Below are positions 51,261 to 61,788 of a stretch of 64,000 nucleotides of DNA, one piece after another (the stretch's first letter is position 1; the number at the start of each line of letters is the position of its first letter). Position numbers and translations under genes: made by a program. Under the pieces are notes generated by a model, which was not told the DNA's origin, made no database searches, and saw only the letters and a list, made by a program, of their open reading frames with translations. The stretch is taken from contig JBIIKZ010000004.1 in NCBI GenBank assembly GCA_044232905.1, positions 9,578 to 73,577 of the forward strand, written 5' to 3'. This stretch comes from CANHVK01 sp044232905. GTDB taxonomy: Bacteria > Bacteroidota > Bacteroidia > Flavobacteriales_D > Crocinitomicaceae.

Positions 51261-52573
51261 AAAAAATAGCTGTTATTGGAACAGGTTATGTTGGTTTAGT
51301 TACTGGTACTTGTTTTGCTGAAACTGGTAATCAAGTAATATGTGTAGACAACAATGCTGCTAAAGTAGAAAAAATGCGTAACGGAGAAATTCCGATTTAT
51401 GAACCACATTTAGACGTTTTATTTGAACGAAATATCAAAGCAAATCGTTTGGTTTTCACAACCGACTTACAAGCAGGTATAAAAGATGCTGAAATTATAT
51501 TTTTAGCATTACCTACACCTCCAGGAGAAGATGGTTCTGCAGATTTATCGTACATTTTAGGTGTCGCAGAAGAATTAGGCAAAATCATTACGGATTATAA
51601 AGTTGTAGTTGATAAGAGTACGGTTCCAGTTGGTACCGCAGAAAAAGTGCGTTTAGCGATGGCTAAAAATGCTACCGTTGATTTTGACGTGGTTTCTAAT
51701 CCAGAGTTTTTGCGCGAAGGTTTTGCAGTAGATGATTTCATGAAACCAGATCGAGTAGTAATTGGTACTTCTTCGGACCGTGCAAAAAAAACAATGGACC
51801 AATTATACAAACCATTTGTTCGCCAAGGAAATCCAATTATTTTCATGGATGAAAAATCTGCGGAATTAACTAAATATGCAGCAAATTCATTCCTTGCGAC
51901 TAAAATTACATTCATGAACGAGATTGCAAATTTTTGTGAGTTAGTTGGTGCAGATGTAGACAAAGTTCGCATTGGTATTGGTTCGGATGAGCGTATCGGA
52001 AAACGTTTCTTATTCCCAGGAATTGGCTATGGAGGTTCTTGTTTCCCGAAAGATGTTCAGGCATTAGTAAAATCTGGAAATGAATACAACTTTTCGTTTG
52101 AAATTTTGAAATCTGTAATGACTGTTAATGAAGAACAAAAAACGGTTATTATTCCAAAAATTAAAAACTTCTTTCGAGGCGACTTGAAAGGAAAAAAAAT
52201 TGCGCTTTGGGGCTTGGCTTTCAAGCCGGATACGGATGACATTCGTGAGGCTCCAGCGTTATATATTATTGATGCATTGGTAGATGCAGGCGCTACAGTT
52301 ACCGCTTTTGATCCTGAAGCTATGCCGAATGTACAAGGAGTAATTGGAGATAAAATCACCTATGCTTCCAATGAATATGAAGCGTTAGAGAATGCTGATG
52401 CATTGGTTGTTTGTACAGAGTGGGGTATTTTTAGAAATCCGGATTTTGATAAAATCGCTGCATTGTTAAACGATAAAGTGATTTTTGATGGAAGAAACCT
52501 GTTTGATTTAAACGAAATGAATGAAAGAGGTTTTTATTACAGCTCAATAGGTCGTTCTATTGTTGAAAAATAA
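51257..52573 (+). CDS. ugd: UDP-glucose 6-dehydrogenase
   Basis: Oxidises UDP-glucose twice to UDP-glucuronate. The 438 residues hold the Rossmann start KKIAVIGTGYVGLVTGTCFA, the catalytic Cys in GIGYGGSCFPKDVQALV near residue 265, TVPVGTAEKVR and the C-terminal WGLAFKPDTDDIREAPAL. The start overlaps the aminotransferase stop by four bases (ATGA). Its product feeds the next gene, UDP-xylose synthase. Confidence 0.94.
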   Translation: MKKIAVIGTGYVGLVTGTCFAETGNQVICVDNNAAKVEKMRNGEIPIYEPHLDVLFERNIKANRLVFTTDLQAGIKDAEIIFLALPTPPGEDGSADLSYILGVAEELGKIITDYKVVVDKSTVPVGTAEKVRLAMAKNATVDFDVVSNPEFLREGFAVDDFMKPDRVVIGTSSDRAKKTMDQLYKPFVRQGNPIIFMDEKSAELTKYAANSFLATKITFMNEIANFCELVGADVDKVRIGIGSDERIGKRFLFPGIGYGGSCFPKDVQALVKSGNEYNFSFEILKSVMTVNEEQKTVIIPKIKNFFRGDLKGKKIALWGLAFKPDTDDIREAPALYIIDALVDAGATVTAFDPEAMPNVQGVIGDKITYASNEYEALENADALVVCTEWGIFRNPDFDKIAALLNDKVIFDGRNLFDLNEMNERGFYYSSIGRSIVEK

Positions 52574-52579
52574 GCTAAA

Positions 52580-53574
<995 letters not shown>

Positions 53575-53575
<1 letters not shown>

Positions 53576-54150
53576 TGGACTATTTTGCCCACGAAACAGC
53601 ATTTGTTGATCCCGGTTGTACAATAGGAAAAGGAACTAAAATTTGGCATTTTTCGCATATTATGCCAAATTGTATTTTGGGTGAAAATTGTAATATTGGC
53701 CAAAATGTGGTTATATCTCCGGATGTAGTTTTAGGAAAAAACGTCAAAGTGCAAAACAATGTATCAATATATACAGGTGTTATTTGTGAAGATGATGTTT
53801 TTCTTGGTCCATCTATGGTTTTTACGAACGTAATGAATCCTAGAAGTGCTGTGAACCGAAAAAATGAATACTTAAAAACCATTGTTCGTAAAGGTGCTTC
53901 GATTGGAGCAAATGCAACAATTGTTTGTGGACATGATATAGGAGAATTTGCTTTTATAGGAGCGGGGGCTGTAGTTACAAAAACAGTAATGCCATACGCT
54001 TTAATGGTTGGAAATCCTGCGCGACAATTAGGGTGGATGAGTGAATACGGACAAAGACTAGAGTTCAATAATGAAGGAGTTGCAATATGCTCTGAAAGTG
54101 GCGATAACTATCAATTAGAAAACAATAAAGTCATTAAAATTAGCAAATGA
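53575..54150 (+). CDS. wbpD: Left-handed beta-helix N-acetyltransferase (WbpD-type)
   Basis: A 191-residue hexapeptide-repeat acyltransferase with many I/V-G-x-x-x units (FVDPGCTIGKGTKIWHFSHI, NCNIGQNVVISPDVVLGKNV) and the NPRSAVNRKNEYLKTIV insert typical of acetyltransferases acting on 3-amino sugars of the WbpD group. Role by context: acetylation of the 3-amino group to give the 2,3-diacetamido uronic acid. It overlaps the next gene by four bases. Confidence 0.85.
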
Positions 54151-55193
54151 TTGTAACGAACGAAAAAGTAAGATTTGCAGTTGTTGGTGCTGGACATATC
54201 GGAAAGCGTCATGCAGAAATGATTTCACGTGATCCAGAGGCAGAGCTAGTTGCAATGGTGGATGTACGTAGTGCAGAAGAATGTGGTTTAGATAAAAACA
54301 TACCATTTTTTAATACAATAGAAGATTTATTAGCATCAGGCTTGGAGTTTGATGTTGTAAATGTCTGTACACCAAATGGTTTACATGCAGAACAGTCTAT
54401 CAAGGCTTTGGAGGCAAGAAAACATGTAGTTTGTGAAAAGCCTATGGGCTTATCTAAAGAAGCGTGTGAACAAGTGATTTTTAAATCTTTACAAATGTCT
54501 CGAAATGTATTTTGTGTCATGCAAAATAGATATTCACCGCCTTCTGAATGGATTAAAAAAGTAGTGGGAGAAAAAATATTAGGTGATATTTTTATGGTCC
54601 AATTGAATTGTTATTGGAACAGAGATGCACGTTATTATAAAAAAGGAGGGTGGAAAGGTACGCAAGAACTAGATGGTGGTACTTTGTTTACACAATTTTC
54701 TCACTTTATTGATATTATGTATTGGTTGTTCGGAGATATAGATAATATCAAAGGTAACTTTGCAGATTTTACGCACCAAGATACAACTGATTTTGAAGAC
54801 TCTGGCTTTGTTTCTTTTGATTTTTTGAACGGAGGAATGGGATCCATCAATTATTCCACAGCTGTTACAGATAAAAACTTAGAAAGTTCGATGACCATTA
54901 TCGGAAGTAAAGGGAGTGTCAAGATTGGTGGTCAATATATGAATGAAGTGGAGGTTTGTAATATCCCAGGATATGAAATGCCTATTTTAGCTGAATCTAG
55001 TCCTGCAAATGATTATGGTCCGTATAAAGGTTCCGCTGCAAACCACCATTTTTTAATATCAAATGTTGTACAAACATTGAAAGGAAAAGCAACTGCTACA
55101 ACAAATGCTTTAGAAGGATTAAAAGTAGTAGAGATTATTGAAAGAATTTATAACGTAAGAAATGAGCAACTCAATGTATCAAAAGTTAATTAA
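54147..55193 (+). CDS. wbpB: Gfo/Idh/MocA oxidoreductase (WbpB-type)
   Basis: A 348-residue NAD-dependent enzyme: Rossmann segment VRFAVVGAGHIGKRHAEM, VVNVCTPNGLHAEQSIKAL, the HVVCEKPMGLSKEA motif with catalytic Lys (EKP), and GWKGTQELDGGTLFTQ with a following conserved His (SHFIDIMYW). The group oxidises the C3 hydroxyl of UDP-GlcNAc uronic acid. Together with WbpA-, WbpE- and WbpD-type neighbours it completes the route to UDP-2,3-diacetamido-glucuronate. Its end overlaps the next gene. Confidence 0.88.
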   Translation: MIVTNEKVRFAVVGAGHIGKRHAEMISRDPEAELVAMVDVRSAEECGLDKNIPFFNTIEDLLASGLEFDVVNVCTPNGLHAEQSIKALEARKHVVCEKPMGLSKEACEQVIFKSLQMSRNVFCVMQNRYSPPSEWIKKVVGEKILGDIFMVQLNCYWNRDARYYKKGGWKGTQELDGGTLFTQFSHFIDIMYWLFGDIDNIKGNFADFTHQDTTDFEDSGFVSFDFLNGGMGSINYSTAVTDKNLESSMTIIGSKGSVKIGGQYMNEVEVCNIPGYEMPILAESSPANDYGPYKGSAANHHFLISNVVQTLKGKATATTNALEGLKVVEIIERIYNVRNEQLNVSKVN

Positions 55194-56466
55194 TAAGGAA
55201 GCTAAATTAGCGGTTATCGGTTTAGGTTATGTTGGACTACCAATAGCGTTAGAATTTGCTAGAACAATTCAGGTTATTGGGTTTGATATTAATCAAGCAC
55301 GCGTGGATATGATGCGTAATCAAATCGATCCAAGTCAAGAATTAGAGGCAGCTGCTTTTGAAGGATGTGATATTCATTTTACAGCTGATTTGGAAGATCT
55401 TAGAGAAGCAACTTTTTTTATTGTTGCTGTTCCAACACCGATTGATTCGGCAAATGTTCCAGATTTAAAACCCTTGTTAGGTGCTTCAACGACCGTTGGA
55501 AAAGTACTTAAAAAAGGGGATTATGTGGTGTTTGAATCTACCGTTTATCCAGGTTGTACGGAAGAAGATTGTGTTCCAGTACTAGAAAAAGAATCTGGAT
55601 TAAAATTCAGACAAGATTTTATGTTGGGGTATTCGCCTGAACGTATCAATCCAGGAGATAAAGAACATACGCTTAGAAATATTACTAAAATCGTATCGGG
55701 ATGTTGTCAAGATTCATTAGATAATATTGCTTCAACCTATGAAATTGTGGTAGATGCAGGAGTACATAGAGCATCTTCGATCAAAGTTGCTGAAGCTGCA
55801 AAAATCATTGAAAATACACAACGCGATGTAAATATTGCGTTAATTAATGAGCTTTCTATTATTTTTAATAAATTAGGAATCAATACGTTTGATGTATTGG
55901 AAGCAGCTGGTACTAAATGGAATTTTTTAAAATTCTTTCCAGGCCTTGTTGGTGGACATTGTATTGGTGTAGATCCTTATTATTTAACCCATAAAGCAGC
56001 ACAAGCAGGATATATATCCAAAGTGATTACAAGTGGACGTTTTGTGAACGATTCCATGGGTGGTTACATTGCAAAGCAAATTGTTAAAAAAATGATTGCC
56101 CAAGGTAAGCACATTCAAGATACGCGTGTGTTAGTTATGGGAGCCACATTTAAAGAAGATGTTACAGATATCCGAAATACAAAGGTGATTGATGTTGTAA
56201 AAGAACTACAATCGTATCAAGTAAATGTTGATTTAGTAGATCCACATGCTTCTTCTAAAGAAATGGAACATGAATATGGAATTGGATTACATGAGCAACC
56301 TGAAGGTTTATATGATTCTATTATCGTTGCTGTCAATCATAAGGACTATATGGGTTTAACAGAAGCATATTTTAAGTCTTTATTGATCGATGGTAAAGGT
56401 ACTTTTGCAGATATCAAAGGGATTTATAGAGGTAAAGTAAAAGAGTTAGAATACTGGAGTTTATAA
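55174..56466 (+). CDS. wbpA: Nucleotide sugar dehydrogenase (WbpA/UDP-GlcNAc 6-dehydrogenase type)
   Basis: The 430 residues begin with KLAVIGLGYVGLPIALEFA, carry STVYPGCTEEDCVPVLE and KVAEAAKIIENTQRDVNIAL, and the catalytic Cys in FPGLVGGHCIGVDPYYLTHK near residue 260; the last motif with LTHKA is typical of the WbpA/TviB group, which oxidises UDP-N-acetylglucosamine at C6. It is distinct from ugd (first Cys motif differs). I use the ATG at 55174 (MYQKLI start); an ATG at 55162 adds four residues. Overlap with wbpB is 20 bases. Confidence 0.88.
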   Translation: MYQKLINKEAKLAVIGLGYVGLPIALEFARTIQVIGFDINQARVDMMRNQIDPSQELEAAAFEGCDIHFTADLEDLREATFFIVAVPTPIDSANVPDLKPLLGASTTVGKVLKKGDYVVFESTVYPGCTEEDCVPVLEKESGLKFRQDFMLGYSPERINPGDKEHTLRNITKIVSGCCQDSLDNIASTYEIVVDAGVHRASSIKVAEAAKIIENTQRDVNIALINELSIIFNKLGINTFDVLEAAGTKWNFLKFFPGLVGGHCIGVDPYYLTHKAAQAGYISKVITSGRFVNDSMGGYIAKQIVKKMIAQGKHIQDTRVLVMGATFKEDVTDIRNTKVIDVVKELQSYQVNVDLVDPHASSKEMEHEYGIGLHEQPEGLYDSIIVAVNHKDYMGLTEAYFKSLLIDGKGTFADIKGIYRGKVKELEYWSL

Positions 56467-56483
56467 AAAATAATTATCAGAAA

Positions 56484-57530
56484 ATGAATATATTAGTTAC
56501 GGGAGGAGCTGGATTTATCGGATCACATGTTGTACGTTTATTTGTAAATAAATATCCGGAACATACCATTGTTAATTTTGATAAATTGACTTATGCAGGT
56601 AATCTTTCTAACTTGAAAGATTTAGCAGGTAAAACAAATTATCATTTTGTAAAGGGAGATATTTGCTCCAAAGCAGATGTTAAAGCAGTATTTGAAAAAT
56701 ATCAAATTACAGATGTAATTCATTTGGCAGCAGAATCGCACGTAGATAGATCGATTGAAGGTCCTATGGAGTTTGCTATGACGAACGTTATAGGTACATT
56801 AAACCTATTAAACGAGGCCAAAGCATATTGGAATTTGACTGAAAAACATACGTTTCATCATGTTTCAACGGATGAGGTTTATGGTTCTTTAGGTGCTGAA
56901 GGATTATTTACAGAAACTACTTCTTATGATCCGAGAAGTCCATATTCTGCATCTAAAGCATCCTCTGATCATTTTGTAAATGCTTTTTTCCATACGTACA
57001 ATTTCCCGGTGAAAATGAGTAATTGTTCCAATAATTATGGAAGTCATCATTTTCCTGAAAAATTGATTCCTTTGATGATACAAAACATATTGAATATGAA
57101 GCCTTTACCTGTTTATGGAAAAGGAGAAAATATTCGTGATTGGTTATGGGTTGAAGACCATGCGCGTGCGATTGAAACGATTTTCTTTCAAGGGACATAC
57201 GGAGAATCTTACAATGTAGGAGGTTTGAATGAATGGAAAAACATTGATTTAGTACATTATTTGTGTAAGATGTTAGACGAAAAATTAAAACGTGAACCTG
57301 GAACTTCTGCAAGTTTAATCACGTATGTTACGGATCGTTCTGGACATGATATGCGCTATGCTATCGATGCTTCAAAACTGGAAAAAGAATTAGGTTGGAC
57401 ACCTTCTATTACCTTTGAAGAAGGATTGGATAAAACAGTGGATTGGTATTTAGCCAATGAAGAATGGGTGAAGGAAGTAACGAGTGGGGATTATCAAAAG
57501 TATTATTCAGACATGTACTCTAACAGATAA
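56484..57530 (+). CDS. rfbB: dTDP-glucose 4,6-dehydratase
   Basis: Turns dTDP-glucose into the 4-keto-6-deoxy intermediate for sugars such as rhamnose. The 348 residues include ILVTGGAGFIGSHVVRLF, HLAAESHVDRSIEGP, STDEVYGSLG with the catalytic residues, and the YSASKASSDHFVNAFF active-site Tyr-Lys motif, ending with a WVKEVTSG-type tail typical of RfbB. The partners RfbA, RfbC and RfbD are not in the window and must be elsewhere. Within the operon it follows wbpA by 17 bases. Confidence 0.93.
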   Translation: MNILVTGGAGFIGSHVVRLFVNKYPEHTIVNFDKLTYAGNLSNLKDLAGKTNYHFVKGDICSKADVKAVFEKYQITDVIHLAAESHVDRSIEGPMEFAMTNVIGTLNLLNEAKAYWNLTEKHTFHHVSTDEVYGSLGAEGLFTETTSYDPRSPYSASKASSDHFVNAFFHTYNFPVKMSNCSNNYGSHHFPEKLIPLMIQNILNMKPLPVYGKGENIRDWLWVEDHARAIETIFFQGTYGESYNVGGLNEWKNIDLVHYLCKMLDEKLKREPGTSASLITYVTDRSGHDMRYAIDASKLEKELGWTPSITFEEGLDKTVDWYLANEEWVKEVTSGDYQKYYSDMYSNR

Positions 57531-57532
57531 TT

Positions 57533-58285
57533 ATGGGACTTTTCTCTTTATTTTCAAAAAAAAAGCCAGCAATTCAATTACCTCCATTTGATTTTTCAAC
57601 GATTGGAGTAGATATGCATAGTCATTTATTACACGGAATTGATGATGGTGCAGCTACATTGGATCATAGTATTGGTATGATTTTGAAATTTAAAGAGTTG
57701 GGGTATAAAAAACTGATTGCTACCCCGCATATTATGATGGATTGTTATCAGAATACACCAGAAATAATTGCTGCAAAACACGCAGAGGTGAAAGCAGAAT
57801 TAGAAAGACTAAATATTGATATTGAATTTGAAGCCGCTGCTGAAAATTTTTATGAGGAGGCATTAACAGAATCGATCAAAGAAAAACGCGCGGTTACATT
57901 TAATGGTAATTACCTATTGTTTGAGTTTTCATTTTTTAGTGAACCTTCCCAAATTGATCAATTAATTTTTGATATGTCTGTAAATGGATATATACCAGTT
58001 TTAGCGCATTACGAAAGATATCCTTATTATTTCCGTAATCCAGCAAAAATAGAGGAATATAGAAATAAAGGAGTTCAGATACAAGTCAATTTACTTTCTA
58101 TTGTTGGGCATTATGGTCCAGACGTAATGGAACAAGCACATTATTTAATTGATAATCAATTAGTCGATTTCGTTTCGTTAGATTGTCATCGCATTGAACA
58201 TCTCGAAATATTAGAAAGATGCGCATCTCATCCTTATTTTCATAAGTTGGCGGATCTTAATTTGAAAAATAAAGCATTGCTATAA
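57533..58285 (+). CDS. CpsB/CapC-type tyrosine-protein phosphatase
   Basis: A 250-residue PHP-fold phosphatase that controls polysaccharide synthesis by dephosphorylating a tyrosine kinase. Metal-binding residues are visible: DMHSHLLHGIDDGA near residue 30, AAAENFYEEAL, VLAHYERYPYYF and a distal DCHRIEHL. It lies two bases after rfbB, closes the polysaccharide operon and is followed by a bidirectional terminator. The matching bacterial tyrosine kinase (Wzc-like) is not in the window. Confidence 0.9.
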   Translation: MGLFSLFSKKKPAIQLPPFDFSTIGVDMHSHLLHGIDDGAATLDHSIGMILKFKELGYKKLIATPHIMMDCYQNTPEIIAAKHAEVKAELERLNIDIEFEAAAENFYEEALTESIKEKRAVTFNGNYLLFEFSFFSEPSQIDQLIFDMSVNGYIPVLAHYERYPYYFRNPAKIEEYRNKGVQIQVNLLSIVGHYGPDVMEQAHYLIDNQLVDFVSLDCHRIEHLEILERCASHPYFHKLADLNLKNKALL

Positions 58286-58328
58286 AACAAAAAATCCTGC
58301 TAATTCAATTTAGCAGGATTTTTTGTTT
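58285..58328. terminator. Bidirectional terminator between CpsB-type gene and glyS
   Basis: A perfect 19-bp stem (58285-58303 with 58310-58328) with a six-base loop. A-rich and T-rich ends make it symmetric, serving both convergent units. Confidence 0.92.
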
Positions 58329-58337
58329 ATACTTGAA

Positions 58338-59879
58338 TTATAAATTTCGCAATAAATTTCGCAAGTTTACTTTTTGATCAATTAAAGTATGTAATTCAGA
58401 AATTGCAATTCGTACTTGTTGCATTGTGTCACGGTCTCTTACGGTTACCGTATTATTATCCATCGTTTCATGATCTACCATCACGCAGAAAGGAGTTCCA
58501 ATAGCATCTTGACGACGGTAACGTTTTCCAGGGGAATCTTTTTCATCGTATTGGCATTGGAAATCGTATTTTAAAGTATCAAAGATTTCACGTGCTTTTT
58601 CAGGTAATCCATCTTTACGTGTCAAAGGCATAATAGCAACTTTATAAGGAGCTAACGCAGCGGGTAAAGAAAGAACAACTCGTTCGGAGCCATCTTCTAG
58701 TTTTTCTGTGTTTAAAGAATTACTCATTACTGCTAAAAACATACGGTCAAGCCCAACAGATGTTTCTACAACATATGGAACATAACTTTCGTTTAGTTCA
58801 GGATCGAAGAATTGTAATTTTTTACCGGAAAATTCTTCATGTTGTTTTAAGTCAAAATCGGTACGCGAATGTATACCTTCTAATTCTTTGAATCCCATTG
58901 GGAAATCAAATTCAATATCACACGCTGCATTTGCATAGTGTGCTAATTTAATATGGTCATGTAAACGGTAAGCTTCATCCCCTAATCCAAGTGCTTTGTG
59001 CCATTTTACACGTGCTTCTTTCCAGTATTCGTACCATTTCATTTCTTCTCCTGGACGTACAAAAAATTGCATTTCCATTTGTTCGAATTCACGCATACGG
59101 AAAATGAATTGTCGCGCTACGATTTCATTACGGAAAGCTTTACCGATTTGAGCAATACCGAATGGTATTTTCATTCTTCCAGATTTTTGCACGTTTAAGA
59201 AATTCACAAAAATTCCCTGTGCAGTTTCTGGCCGTAAATAAATAGTTGCAGCATCTCCAGCAACTGAACCTAATTCTGTCGAGAACATCAAATTGAATTG
59301 ACGAACTTCCGTCCAGTTTTTAGAACCGCTTATTGGACATACTATTTCTAAATCTACAATTAATTGTTGAACGCCTTCTAAATCATTGTTTTCTAAAGTC
59401 GTACGCATACGATCTTCAATCTCCATAATTTTTTGAGCATTTCGCAATACATTTGGATTTGTCGCAATAAATTGTTCCTTATCAAATGCATCGCCAAATT
59501 TTTTAGAAGCTTTTTCAACTTCTTTGTTAATTTTTTGACGAATTTTCTCAATATGCTCTTCAATCAATACATCCGCTCTATATCTTTTTTTGGAATCCTT
59601 ATTGTCAATCAATGGATCATTAAAAGCATCTACGTGACCAGAAGCTTTCCAAGTTGTTGGATGCATAAAAATAGCAGAGTCAATACCCACGATGTTTTCG
59701 TGCATTTGGGTCATCGATTTCCACCAGTATGTTTTAAGGTTATTTTTTAATTCAGAACCCAATTGACCGTAGTCATAGGTTGCTGCTAATCCATCATATA
59801 TTTCAGAGGATGGGAATACGAATCCATACTCTTTTGCGTGGGAAATAACTTCCTTTAATTTATCTTCTTTTTGTTCCAT
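58338..59879 (-). CDS. glyS: Glycyl-tRNA synthetase (single-chain, dimeric type)
   Basis: Class IIa enzyme of the eukaryote/Gram-positive-like alpha2 type rather than the alpha2-beta2 type. The 513 residues have FPSSEIYDGLAATYDYGQLG at the start, motif 2 with FRNEIVARQFIFRMREFEQM near residue 245, the TSVGLDRMFLAVMSN motif 3 near 355 and an anticodon-binding domain ending at NLRNLLRNL. A TACTTTTG box stands four bases before the ATG, so a leaderless mRNA is predicted. Confidence 0.96.
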   Translation of the reverse strand: MEQKEDKLKEVISHAKEYGFVFPSSEIYDGLAATYDYGQLGSELKNNLKTYWWKSMTQMHENIVGIDSAIFMHPTTWKASGHVDAFNDPLIDNKDSKKRYRADVLIEEHIEKIRQKINKEVEKASKKFGDAFDKEQFIATNPNVLRNAQKIMEIEDRMRTTLENNDLEGVQQLIVDLEIVCPISGSKNWTEVRQFNLMFSTELGSVAGDAATIYLRPETAQGIFVNFLNVQKSGRMKIPFGIAQIGKAFRNEIVARQFIFRMREFEQMEMQFFVRPGEEMKWYEYWKEARVKWHKALGLGDEAYRLHDHIKLAHYANAACDIEFDFPMGFKELEGIHSRTDFDLKQHEEFSGKKLQFFDPELNESYVPYVVETSVGLDRMFLAVMSNSLNTEKLEDGSERVVLSLPAALAPYKVAIMPLTRKDGLPEKAREIFDTLKYDFQCQYDEKDSPGKRYRRQDAIGTPFCVMVDHETMDNNTVTVRDRDTMQQVRIAISELHTLIDQKVNLRNLLRNL

Positions 59880-59883
59880 GCTA

Positions 59884-59891
59884 CAAAAGTA
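59884..59891 (-). promoter_or_regulatory. Candidate -7 box placing glyS transcription at its ATG
   Basis: TACTTTTG on the minus strand, separated from the ATG at 59879 by four bases (TAGC). No convincing -33 TTTG at the usual distance. Confidence 0.5.
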
Positions 59892-59985
59892 AAAGAAGTA
59901 CGAAAACTAATGTGTCTTAAAAGTTAATTTTCTTCAAAAAAATCCAACAAGATTGAACTTACAAACTAAGTCCTGAATTAATTAT

Positions 59986-59993
59986 TAAATTTG
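59986..59993 (+). promoter_or_regulatory. Candidate promoter -7 box of the FKBP operon
   Basis: TAAATTTG, an exact TAnnTTTG match, 20 bases before the ATG at 60014. Confidence 0.5.
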
Positions 59994-60013
59994 TTGGGAA
60001 TAAATAAAAAATT

Positions 60014-60739
60014 ATGAAAAAAATTATCTTAAGTGCTTCAGCTGTATTACTTTCTTTAACAACGATGGCACAAGCATCTGTAACCAAATCATCGAATAAA
60101 AAAGGAGATGTAGCACAAGGTATTCAGTTAAATAATGAATTAGATAGTGTATCTTATTTAATTGGAAGAATATTAGGAGAAAATGTATTGCGTGATTTAT
60201 CCAATGCGAACAAAGAATTGGTCGTTAAAGGACTGTCAGATCGTTTGAAAGATAATCCAAGTATCTGTAATGATCCGCAAAACAAAATTATCAGTGCATA
60301 CTTTCAAAAAGCGGAAGCTGAAAAAAAAGCGATCCTTGCAAAAGAAGGAATGAAAGCGCGTGAAGAAGGAATTGTTTTCTTGAATGCGAATAAAACAAAA
60401 ACAAATATTCAATCTACACCAAGTGGATTACAGTATGAAGTAGTTGTTTTAGGTAAAGGTGAAAAGCCGAAAGCTACGGATCAAGTAACCGTTCATTATC
60501 ACGGTACAACTACCGAAGGTAAAGTGTTTGATAGTTCTGTAGATCGAGGAGAACCAGCAACTTTTGGTTTAAACCAGGTAATTAAAGGATGGACAGAAGG
60601 TTTACAGTTAATGCCAGTAGGTTCTAAGTTTAAATTTTATATACCGCAAGAATTAGCGTATGGTGAACAATCCCCTTCTCCAGCTATAAAACCTTATTCT
60701 GTTTTGATTTTTGAAGTAGAGTTATTGAAAATTAATTAA
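60014..60739 (+). CDS. FKBP-type peptidyl-prolyl isomerase, exported
   Basis: A 241-residue FkpA/Mip-like protein: signal peptide MKKIILSASAVLLSLTTMAQ, an N-terminal helical dimerisation part (YLIGRILGENVLRDL and a following helix), and a C-terminal FKBP domain with DQVTVHYHGTTTEGKVFDSS, GWTEGLQLMPVGSKFKFYIP and AYGEQSPSPAIKPYSVLIFE. It assists folding of proteins in the periplasm. It is followed after two bases by the cyclophilin-FKBP gene. Confidence 0.95.
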   Translation: MKKIILSASAVLLSLTTMAQASVTKSSNKKGDVAQGIQLNNELDSVSYLIGRILGENVLRDLSNANKELVVKGLSDRLKDNPSICNDPQNKIISAYFQKAEAEKKAILAKEGMKAREEGIVFLNANKTKTNIQSTPSGLQYEVVVLGKGEKPKATDQVTVHYHGTTTEGKVFDSSVDRGEPATFGLNQVIKGWTEGLQLMPVGSKFKFYIPQELAYGEQSPSPAIKPYSVLIFEVELLKIN

Positions 60740-60741
60740 TT

Positions 60742-61788
60742 ATGAAGTTTTTAGCATTACTATTTTTTTGTGTAAGTTCTACTATTGCTGTTTTTTCACA
60801 ACAATTAACGGATGGTTTATACGCAAAGTTTGAAACAAGCAAGGGCGAAATACTACTTAAATTAGAACCTGAAAAAGCACCTCTAACAGTTGCTAACTTT
60901 GTAGGTCTAGCAGAAGGTAATTATCAATTTGCTGGTAAAAGTTTTACTAAACCTTTTTACGATAGTTTGAAATTTCACCGTGTGATTGCAAATTTTATGA
61001 TACAAGGTGGATGTCCTTTGGGAACAGGAATTGGAGATCCAGGATACAAGTTTTACGATGAGTTTGATCCTTCGCTTAAACACGATGCTCCAGGCGTACT
61101 TTCGATGGCTAATTCTGGACCAAATACAAATGGGAGTCAATTTTTTATTACCCATGTTGCAACTCCATGGTTAGACAATAAACATGCTATTTTTGGGCAT
61201 GTAGTTGAAGGACAAGAAGTAGTAAATAAAATTGCACAAAACGATATAATCTTACATGTTAAAATTTTGCGGGTTGGAGCTAAATACCAAAAATACAACC
61301 CCTTGACTGCTTTAGAAGAAAAACGGAAAGACCACACGCAAATAGTGTTAGATTCAGCCAAACATACTTTTCCAAATGCGAAACAATCTGTTACAGGATT
61401 AACCTATGTTTTAGACACTAAAATGAAAGGGGTAACTCCAAAAGCAGGAGATACCTTAATGGTACATTATACGGGTTATCTATTATCTGGAAAAAAATTC
61501 GAGTCCTCCCGAGATGGTGAAGCAACACCTCTAAAATTTGTTTACAAACAGCAAGGGATGATTCCTGGTTTTGATGAGGCAGTAAGTATGTTGGTTAAAG
61601 GAGAGAAAGGACGTTTTTATTTACCCTATTATTTAGCATACGATTACCGTCAAGCAGGTACAATAAATGCTTATTCCGATTTGATCTTTGACCTAGAGTT
61701 AGTGAATATTAAATCAGCCACACACGTAGCATCCGATTCTAAAAAATGGTATCAAAAAATATTTTCTTGTCGTTCAAAACAATCCTAA
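60742..61788 (+). CDS. Cyclophilin-FKBP fusion peptidyl-prolyl isomerase
   Basis: A 348-residue dual isomerase: signal peptide (FLALLFFCVSSTIAVFSQ), an N-terminal cyclophilin domain (residues about 25-180: KFHRVIANFMIQGGCPLGTG, MANSGPNTNGSQFFITH with the catalytic Arg/Phe/Gln region) and a C-terminal FKBP domain (about 215-325: DTLMVHYTGYLLSGKKFESS; GFDEAVSMLVKGEKGRFYLP). The two unrelated PPIase folds on one chain are the FCBP type, reported in a few protozoa and flavobacteria. It overlaps the glycosyltransferase gene by 43 bases. Confidence 0.93.
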   Translation: MKFLALLFFCVSSTIAVFSQQLTDGLYAKFETSKGEILLKLEPEKAPLTVANFVGLAEGNYQFAGKSFTKPFYDSLKFHRVIANFMIQGGCPLGTGIGDPGYKFYDEFDPSLKHDAPGVLSMANSGPNTNGSQFFITHVATPWLDNKHAIFGHVVEGQEVVNKIAQNDIILHVKILRVGAKYQKYNPLTALEEKRKDHTQIVLDSAKHTFPNAKQSVTGLTYVLDTKMKGVTPKAGDTLMVHYTGYLLSGKKFESSRDGEATPLKFVYKQQGMIPGFDEAVSMLVKGEKGRFYLPYYLAYDYRQAGTINAYSDLIFDLELVNIKSATHVASDSKKWYQKIFSCRSKQS

